Of a stretch of 51,526 nt of DNA, positions 47,101-51,526 are shown one piece after another; the stretch's first letter is position 1; the number at the start of each line of letters is the position of its first letter. Location: NCBI GenBank assembly GCA_036381835.1, contig DASVCA010000160.1:1-51526 (forward strand), written 5' to 3'. The translations under genes were made by a program, and so were the position numbers. The notes under the pieces are model-generated. The model searched no databases. It saw nothing but the letters and a program-made list of their open reading frames with translations, and was not told where the DNA came from. The stretch comes from DASULK01 sp036381835 (GTDB lineage: Bacteria; Actinomycetota; Actinomycetes; Mycobacteriales; Micromonosporaceae).

Positions 47101-48870
47101 GAGCCGGCGCCACAGCGCAGCCTCGGTCTCGTCGTCCGACGAGCGCAACTCGACCCGCTCCAGTTCGACCTCGGTGCGGTCGGCGATGCGCTGCACCGGG
47201 CCGCCGTCCACCACGACGAAGGTGGTGCGAAGCGCCTCGTGGCGGGCGACGACGCCGGCGAGCGCCTGCTCGAGGGCGTCGACATCGATCTGTCCATGGA
47301 TGTCGAAGGCCATCGGCACGTTGTAGGCCACGCAGTCCGGATGGATCTGATGTAGCACCCACATGCCGTGTTGAAACGGCGACAGCGGTGCGAAGGAGCG
47401 GTCCCTACGGCGGGCCACCTGCTTGGGCGCGTCGCCGGCGAGATCGTCGACCAGCGCGGCGAGCTGCCGCAACGTCGGGTGTGCGAACAGCTGCGCGGCC
47501 TGAACGGGCTTGCCCAGATCGCGTTGGATGCGGGAGGCAAGGCGCATCGCCATCAGGGAGTGTCCGCCGGCCGCGAAGAAGTCCTCGTCACGGTGCACCG
47601 CCTCACGACCGAGCAGGTCACGCCACAGCTGCGCCAGGTACGCCTCGGTCGGCGTCAGACCGGCGATCCTGTTCGTGTCGGCCAGCACGGACGGTGGCGG
47701 CAGGGCCGCCCGGTCCACCTTGCCGTTGCGGGTGAGCGGCAGCTCCGCGAGGAGTTCGATGAAAGCGGGGCGCAGGTAGGTCGGCAGGTGCGCCGCCGCG
47801 TGCTCGCGCACGTCCGACGCGCGTACGCCGTCCGCGACGACGTACGCCACCAACTGCAACTCGCCGCCCGCGTCCCGCCGGGCGACGCAGCACACGTCAC
47901 GCACGCCGGGCAGCCCGGCGAGAACGTGTTCCACCTCCCCGGGTTCGACCCGATGCCCTCTGATCTTGACTTGGTCGTCGGTTCGTCCGATGAAGATCAG
48001 CGACCCGTCCGGTCGCTGCCGTACGAGATCGCCGCTGCGATACATCCGACCACCGGGCAGTGGGTCGAACGGATCGGGCACGAAGCGTTCGGCGGTCAGC
48101 GCCGGATCGGTGTAGCCGCGGGCCACACCGACGCCCGCGATGTACAGCTCACCCGTCTCACCGGGCGGTACCGGACGGCCCTGCTCGTCAAGCACGTGCA
48201 CCCGCACGCCGGAGATCGGCGGACCGATGGGCACGGACTCGTCCACCTCCGACGGCAGGATGGCGGAGTGGACGGTGGTGAAGGTGGTGGCCTCGGTCGG
48301 GCCGTAGCAATTGCCGATGCGGGTGTTCGGCAACAACTCGATCGCCCGGAGCATGTGCTTCGGTGACAGGGCCTCGCCTCCGACGAGGATGTGTCGCACG
48401 CCGGCCAGGCCCGGTGCCCCCGCCTCCACCACGACGTTGAACAGCCCCTTGGTGAACAACAGCATGGTGACGCCGTGGCGGCTGACGACCTCGCCGATCT
48501 GGTCGGGCCCTAAGAGTCCCTCGGGGGGAATCACCAGCCGCTTGCCGTTGCACAGGCTGCCCCATATCTCGAAGGTCGAGGCGTCGAAGGCCAGTGAGGC
48601 GAGGCAGCAGAAGGTCAGGTCATCGGCGAAGTCCACGTAGTCGCCGTGGATCAGATTGACGATGGAACGGTGCTCGATCTGCACACCCTTGGGCCGCCCG
48701 GTCGACCCCGAGGTGTACATGACGTAGGCGAGATTGCGAGGTTGGACGTTCACATCGGGCGGGGTGGCGGGTAGTCGGGCCAACCGCTCGGCGGCATCGT
48801 CGAGGTCGATGACGGTCAGTTCGGGCAGGTCGTCGATCACGGGATACGGCCCGCCGTACGTGATCAGCAC
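44170..48870 (-). CDS. NRPS A-PCP-C-A-PCP, main part downstream of an in-frame stop
   Basis: From the first usable GTG (48870) this 1,566-residue part holds, in order, an A domain from A3 (TSGSTGRPKG, residues 53-62) to A10 (NGKVD, 382-386) and a PCP (GGHSL, Ser438). A C domain with HHLVTDG follows (625-631), then a second A domain and a PCP (LGGNSL near 1500). The first A domain lacks A1-A2 here; they are in the same frame upstream of one TAG (48901-48903). The GTG has no ribosome site, so this is one gene, 44170-49179, with a stop inside it. The second A domain is of the Lys2 type (LSHDPLLRE, VVHATPAM, YGTTETPQ), and its A3 reads SGSTGRPLYV with leucine for lysine. There is no thioesterase or reductase domain. 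Confidence 0.9.
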   Translation of the reverse strand: MLITYGGPYPVIDDLPELTVIDLDDAAERLARLPATPPDVNVQPRNLAYVMYTSGSTGRPKGVQIEHRSIVNLIHGDYVDFADDLTFCCLASLAFDASTFEIWGSLCNGKRLVIPPEGLLGPDQIGEVVSRHGVTMLLFTKGLFNVVVEAGAPGLAGVRHILVGGEALSPKHMLRAIELLPNTRIGNCYGPTEATTFTTVHSAILPSEVDESVPIGPPISGVRVHVLDEQGRPVPPGETGELYIAGVGVARGYTDPALTAERFVPDPFDPLPGGRMYRSGDLVRQRPDGSLIFIGRTDDQVKIRGHRVEPGEVEHVLAGLPGVRDVCCVARRDAGGELQLVAYVVADGVRASDVREHAAAHLPTYLRPAFIELLAELPLTRNGKVDRAALPPPSVLADTNRIAGLTPTEAYLAQLWRDLLGREAVHRDEDFFAAGGHSLMAMRLASRIQRDLGKPVQAAQLFAHPTLRQLAALVDDLAGDAPKQVARRRDRSFAPLSPFQHGMWVLHQIHPDCVAYNVPMAFDIHGQIDVDALEQALAGVVARHEALRTTFVVVDGGPVQRIADRTEVELERVELRSSDDETEAALWRRLTEAVTRPFDLRSGPLWRAVLYALGENRHVLLLVVHHLVTDGWSMELLKRDLSVAYRAALDGSDPAWPDLPVQFADLVEADSDDEARARIREELDYWLRELDHLHPPLRLPVRPDRPAAVTFTAAEVSDRLRPETAASLRALARRQGVSLFSILLAGFALMLSRSGSRDRFHVGVPLAVRDRASSENVVGFFNNTIVLPCVVDDRESFLSLVAQTHRRMVGALANPHVPFETLVAQLAPLREPGRNPIFDVWFNMLSYQTHQLELGTAQVRPRPTPLAGALFDLTAYVEDSADGIHLRFVYNPDVLAADRVAAMLAQTETVLDHVALNPDELVGDVPLTTEVRRPPALTPAPRTGLLDRIRTVDSGRPAIEQDDRAMTYGELSAAARNAGRRLLAHGAGAGSIVALVTGRTLDLVVGMLGAWETRAAFIVLDPAHPERRVGEALEFLRPTAVLHSASGTTGRLATSLGRQAGTPLVGQVTDPRPTGLGTTSRRLQPGAAYVMQTSGSTGRPLYVIGGEDPLGAFFTWYAEAYALGPADRFSVLAGLSHDPLLRETLLPLWLGATSCLPPAQATTPEALVRWIVDRRITVVHATPAMLRLLAAAATAERLTAPDVRLVALGGAAVTAADHRTATVLFPAARRIGLYGTTETPQGISVTDLDVEFGAGRAAYPPLGAGSPSAEVGVLRMGMTKQAVTNEIGEVYVRGPYLSYGYLDEPELTERRFLDDPWVPDSGLRLYRTGDRGRLRPDGSVEFLGRVDDQLSVDGYRVEPAEIERVLSEHPAVMDCAVTVVRDRPVVGVRLRDRSTSTVELQRHLAERLPQAMLPAEICVIDELPLTPNGKADRRALAELLARMPAPAGDRPPGELVAMLAEVWRTVLNLDTVDPDRTFFALGGNSLTLLRVHQLLRERLGRELSLVDLFRYPTLRQLAAALAGGTEEGTRPATSRGRGEQGTRLDRIRAARQRARAQARQTLEEPG

Positions 48871-48900
48871 CGGGCAACCGGCGTCGACGAGGATGGTGCG

Positions 48901-48903
48901 CTA
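48901..48903 (-). other. In-frame TAG inside the first adenylation domain
   Basis: Read leftwards the frame gives VPVDPDDAPAR, TAG, then RTILVDAGCPVLITYGG with no shift. In ordinary A domains this stretch reads like DPxYPAERLxxxLxDAG, so the stop occupies one normal residue position, usually Leu or Val. One base change (for example from TTG, CAG or GAG) would explain it. Sequencing error, nonsense mutation or suppression are all possible. Confidence 0.9.
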
Positions 48904-49179
48904 CCGGGCCGGTGCGTCGTCGGGATCGACGGGGACGTAGGCACCGCCCGCCTGAAGTATCGCCAGCAGGGCGATGATCCGCTCGGGGCTGCGCGGAATG
49001 AGGATGCCCACCGGTACGTCCGGTTCCACCCCGGCCCGGCTCAGCAGGTGAGCGAGCGGCGCGGCGCGGGCGACGAGTTCGGCATAGGTCAACCTGCCGC
49101 CATGCCATTCGATGGCGATCTTGCCCGGGCTCATCGTCGCCTGCGCCGCGATGAGCCGATGGACCACCTCGTTGTCCAT
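48901..49179 (-). CDS. NRPS adenylation-domain N-terminal fragment (A1-A2), upstream of the in-frame stop
   Basis: This 92-residue fragment has A1 (LTYAELVARAAPLAHLL) and A2 (LLAILQAGGAYVPVDP) and ends at TAG in the middle of the domain. It begins at ATG 49179 with a good AGGAAGGA. By itself it cannot be an active adenylation enzyme. The continuing frame has perfect homology to the rest of the domain, so it is the true 5' end of the 5,010-base NRPS gene 44170-49179. It lies 53 bases after the stop of the LanB-like gene and is probably in its operon. Confidence 0.85.
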   Translation of the reverse strand: MDNEVVHRLIAAQATMSPGKIAIEWHGGRLTYAELVARAAPLAHLLSRAGVEPDVPVGILIPRSPERIIALLAILQAGGAYVPVDPDDAPAR

Positions 49180-49232
49180 CAGGGTCCTTCCTGTCCCGTC
49201 CGCCTCGATTCCCGCATGATCATGACGAATGG

Positions 49233-51526
49233 TCAGCCGACCGAAGTCCGGTCAGGATGACCGGCGCCCCCGGCCTGATCCCGGACCGGCACGGCGGTCA
49301 GGCTGACGGCCGATGGATCGACGGCGACGAGACGAAGTTCGGAGGTGTACGTCCGACCGGCCGCGTCGGTGAGCCACTGCTCCTCCACGTCGGGCAACAT
49401 CTCGGTGAGGGTTACGCTCGCCCCGGGTGTTGTCATCGCCCGGCGCAGACCCTTGGCGAGAATGTTGACCAGCACCAGACTCGAGAAATCGGCATACGTC
49501 GGCTTGTCCTCGCAGGGCAATTTGTAGAAGACCCGCTCGGGCAGACCCAAGGCGGCGCGCCAGGCGCGCGCGCCCAGGAATCGGCGGCTCTCATCCTTCA
49601 CGCGGGCCCAATCGATCTCGTCGACCGGCAGGGTCCACGCCTCCCGGGCGATCACCAGCCGGTCTATGGACACCCGGGGCCGATGGCGACGGGGCGCGAG
49701 CGGCCGGAACCCGTTGACCACGGCGGCGGACAGCAACTCACCGACGACCTCCATCAGGTCGTACCGGATCGTCCGGTCCCGACTGCGGACGATCAGCCGG
49801 TCGCCGCACCGCTCCACCAGTAGTGCCGCGGCCGGAATCGAGCGGCCCGGAACCCCGCCCGAATCGGGGTGCAGCGACCAGTACGTGTACCGCGGCGATA
49901 GCAGCGCCGACGGTGGGTAGGTCCGCGAATTGACCGACTGCCAATGTTTGGGCGGGATGAGGTAGACCCGGCGATCGCCGTGGTCGGCGGCGTCGGCGGC
50001 GTGCAACCGGTCGGGGTCGGGGTGCTGCTCGACGAACAGGCGACTCTCCACCGTGTTCGAGGCCAGGTGCAACTCGCCGAGTACGAAGAGGAGATCGCCG
50101 CGGGCTACCGCGCCCACGCCCTCGGCGGCGATCATGATGTCGGGCGCGTGATGGATCGCCTCGGACCAGGCCGGTGTCGCCGCGGGGAAGGATTGCCTGA
50201 CCAGTTCCGCGATGTCGGCCGAGCGAAGTCGGTGGTGCCGCCCTTCCGATGGCAGGGCCAGGATGCGTTCCCATCGGCGTTGCAGTTCGGTGGTGACCTT
50301 CAGGACCGGTTCGGGCAGTTCCCGCAACGAGAAGAACAGCGAAGGGGTGGCGATGGCCAGCACCGCCGCCAGGGAGACCGCTTCCTCACCGGCACGGCGG
50401 CTGGCCCGCGCGTAGGCATCGTCGAATACCTCCCGGTACTGTCGGGACGCCTCGGCGACGAACCAGCGCGCGCTGTGCAGCAGTAGGCCCAGCGGGCCCG
50501 CCAGGGCGTCGAGCAACGGTTGACCGAGTTCAACCCGCACGTCGCGAACGGTGTCCTCGTACAGGATGGTGCGGCCGCCGTAGGTGACTCCCGGTCGTCG
50601 GACGGGAGCTCTGCCGGTGAGGCGCTGAAAGGTTTCGTTGGCCGCGTCGAGCGCCGGCAGCAGGCGAGCGGGGTCGCCGGCGGCGGCCGAGACCGCGTCG
50701 CGGGCAGCGATCAACTCGTCCAGCTTGCCGATGACCTCTCGGCGTAGCTCCTCGTCGCCGATTCTCAGCAGCCGACGTCGCAGCTCGTCCTCGGGTCGGG
50801 CGCAGACCGGGCAGTCGAGGTCGAGGTGGACCAGTCCCCGGTCCCGCATCGCGATCAGCAGGTCGAGCACGTCTTGCTCGGTCGCCACCTCCGGTGCGCC
50901 CGACCAGAGCAGCTCATCGGCGATCTCCCGGGCGACCCGGACTCCGTCCGCGAGTTGCAGTAGCTCGGCCTCCGTCTCGGTCAACAGGACGGGACCGCGG
51001 GCGGGACGGTGCAGCACATTGCCGTCGAGTTGGCAGTTGGCCGGCAGTCGGGGCGACAGCCAGGGCAGCATCCGGGGGTCGGCGGCGAACGCCTCACCAA
51101 GCGCATCGATCGCCCAAACCTCGAAATAGGTGGTGCGGCGGGTGACCAGGCCCGGTCCCGGAGTAACCCGCAGCGGGTCCGGTGATGCAGACCAGCCGGC
51201 CCACCCGACGGGGCCGAAGAAGCCGATGGTGTCGTTCTTGACGCAGTACCGCTGCCAGTACGAGCCGATGGTGAGTTCATGGTTGCGCCCGCGTACGTTG
51301 CGCGGCTCACCGGCAGCGGCCTTGTCGACACAGTCGGCGATCAACTGCCGGTTCTGCCACGCGACCGCCTCCCGAAACCGCGGGTCGGCGGCGATCTGCC
51401 GGATGCGGTCGGACAACCGGGTGGTCGCCGCTTGATAGGCAGCCTGGTAGGCGGCCTCGGCTCCGACCTCGGTCCCGACCCGGTCGGCAGCCGCCGCCAG
51501 GTCGGGATCGCTGAGCATGCGAATCT
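49233..51526 (-). CDS. LanB-like (lantibiotic dehydratase N-terminal domain) protein, 5' end outside the window
   Basis: At least 761 residues are visible and the frame remains open to the edge, so the true start is beyond it. It matches the tRNA-dependent glutamylation domain of LanB dehydratases: YWQRYCVKNDTIGFFGP, GPVLLTETEAELLQLADG, a cysteine pair CPVC in HLDLDCPVCARPED, YLIPPKHWQS, and the end block RVFYKLPCEDKPTYADFSS with LTEMLPDVEEQWL and GRTYTSELR. The separate C-terminal elimination domain is missing. Such short LanBs act with a separate elimination enzyme or as peptide aminoacyl-tRNA ligases (PEARLs). No lanthipeptide precursor is visible, and the next gene is an NRPS, so a ligase role is attractive but unproven. 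Confidence 0.85.
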   Translation of the reverse strand, partial: IRMLSDPDLAAAADRVGTEVGAEAAYQAAYQAATTRLSDRIRQIAADPRFREAVAWQNRQLIADCVDKAAAGEPRNVRGRNHELTIGSYWQRYCVKNDTIGFFGPVGWAGWSASPDPLRVTPGPGLVTRRTTYFEVWAIDALGEAFAADPRMLPWLSPRLPANCQLDGNVLHRPARGPVLLTETEAELLQLADGVRVAREIADELLWSGAPEVATEQDVLDLLIAMRDRGLVHLDLDCPVCARPEDELRRRLLRIGDEELRREVIGKLDELIAARDAVSAAAGDPARLLPALDAANETFQRLTGRAPVRRPGVTYGGRTILYEDTVRDVRVELGQPLLDALAGPLGLLLHSARWFVAEASRQYREVFDDAYARASRRAGEEAVSLAAVLAIATPSLFFSLRELPEPVLKVTTELQRRWERILALPSEGRHHRLRSADIAELVRQSFPAATPAWSEAIHHAPDIMIAAEGVGAVARGDLLFVLGELHLASNTVESRLFVEQHPDPDRLHAADAADHGDRRVYLIPPKHWQSVNSRTYPPSALLSPRYTYWSLHPDSGGVPGRSIPAAALLVERCGDRLIVRSRDRTIRYDLMEVVGELLSAAVVNGFRPLAPRRHRPRVSIDRLVIAREAWTLPVDEIDWARVKDESRRFLGARAWRAALGLPERVFYKLPCEDKPTYADFSSLVLVNILAKGLRRAMTTPGASVTLTEMLPDVEEQWLTDAAGRTYTSELRLVAVDPSAVSLTAVPVRDQAGGAGHPDRTSVG

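Noticed and set aside
48868..48870. GTG as a genuine start of a separate NRPS gene
   Set aside because: No ribosome site, and it would begin in the middle of an adenylation domain whose first part is in the same frame just upstream.
1..51526. CRISPR arrays, tRNA or rRNA genes, insertion sequences and phage integrase
   Set aside because: No regularly spaced repeats, cloverleaf sequences, transposase motifs or integrase motifs were seen on either strand.

Overview
This is high-GC actinomycete DNA, most likely from the family Micromonosporaceae. That placement is an inference. It rests on the MFS/DUF3046/recA order at the left edge, the ClgR-PspA-PspM envelope-stress operon, an Lhr-type helicase of about 1,500 residues, short leaders with -10 boxes six bases before the start codon, and the general codon use. 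I saw no rRNA, tRNA, CRISPR array or transposase, and no gap longer than 300 bases lacks a gene.

Left part, about 1-22,250, holds housekeeping and stress genes. In order these are the recA 5' end, DUF3046, an MFS exporter and a UdgX-type uracil-DNA glycosylase. Next come a MocR-type regulator divergent from a GNAT/LeuE pair, a Spo0M-like protein, two CNNM/CBS membrane proteins, a small unknown gene, the lhr helicase and a SAM hydrolase. A thiol-redox locus follows: CcdA and a DsbA-like protein, divergent from a CPVC membrane protein, a BlaI repressor and an M56 peptidase, with a palindrome-rich control region between. Then come the Psp operon, a MhuD-like heme-degrading enzyme, a methyltransferase and an amphi-Trp protein. 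A long perfect inverted repeat (22276-22344) marks the junction with the next region.

Right part, about 22,542 to the end, is a biosynthetic gene cluster that runs off the window. The first half (22542-35367) looks like a tailoring and sugar/cyclitol set. It contains two Gfo/Idh/MocA dehydrogenases, an inositol-monophosphatase-like enzyme, a NodU-type carbamoyltransferase, class III and DegT aminotransferases, and an IolE/IolI-like TIM-barrel enzyme. It also contains a leaderless solute-binding-protein homologue, a radical SAM enzyme, a family 2 glycosyltransferase and a ThiO-like flavoprotein. A thioesterase-like protein with Cys as nucleophile and a three-gene ABC exporter follow. The second half is a fragmented NRPS: a C-A protein lacking motif A10, a separate A10-PCP protein, a free PCP, a free C domain on the other strand, and an A-PCP-C-A-PCP protein whose first A domain is cut by one in-frame TAG. 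The window ends in a LanB-like (tRNA-dependent dehydratase/PEARL-like) gene.

A working model is a carbamoylated inosamine or aminosugar joined to a short peptide. Glycine is one predicted building block, and a Lys2-type adenylation domain and a tRNA-dependent LanB-like ligase may add further residues. The split adenylation domain, the in-frame amber codon and the NRPS/LanB combination are the least ordinary features.
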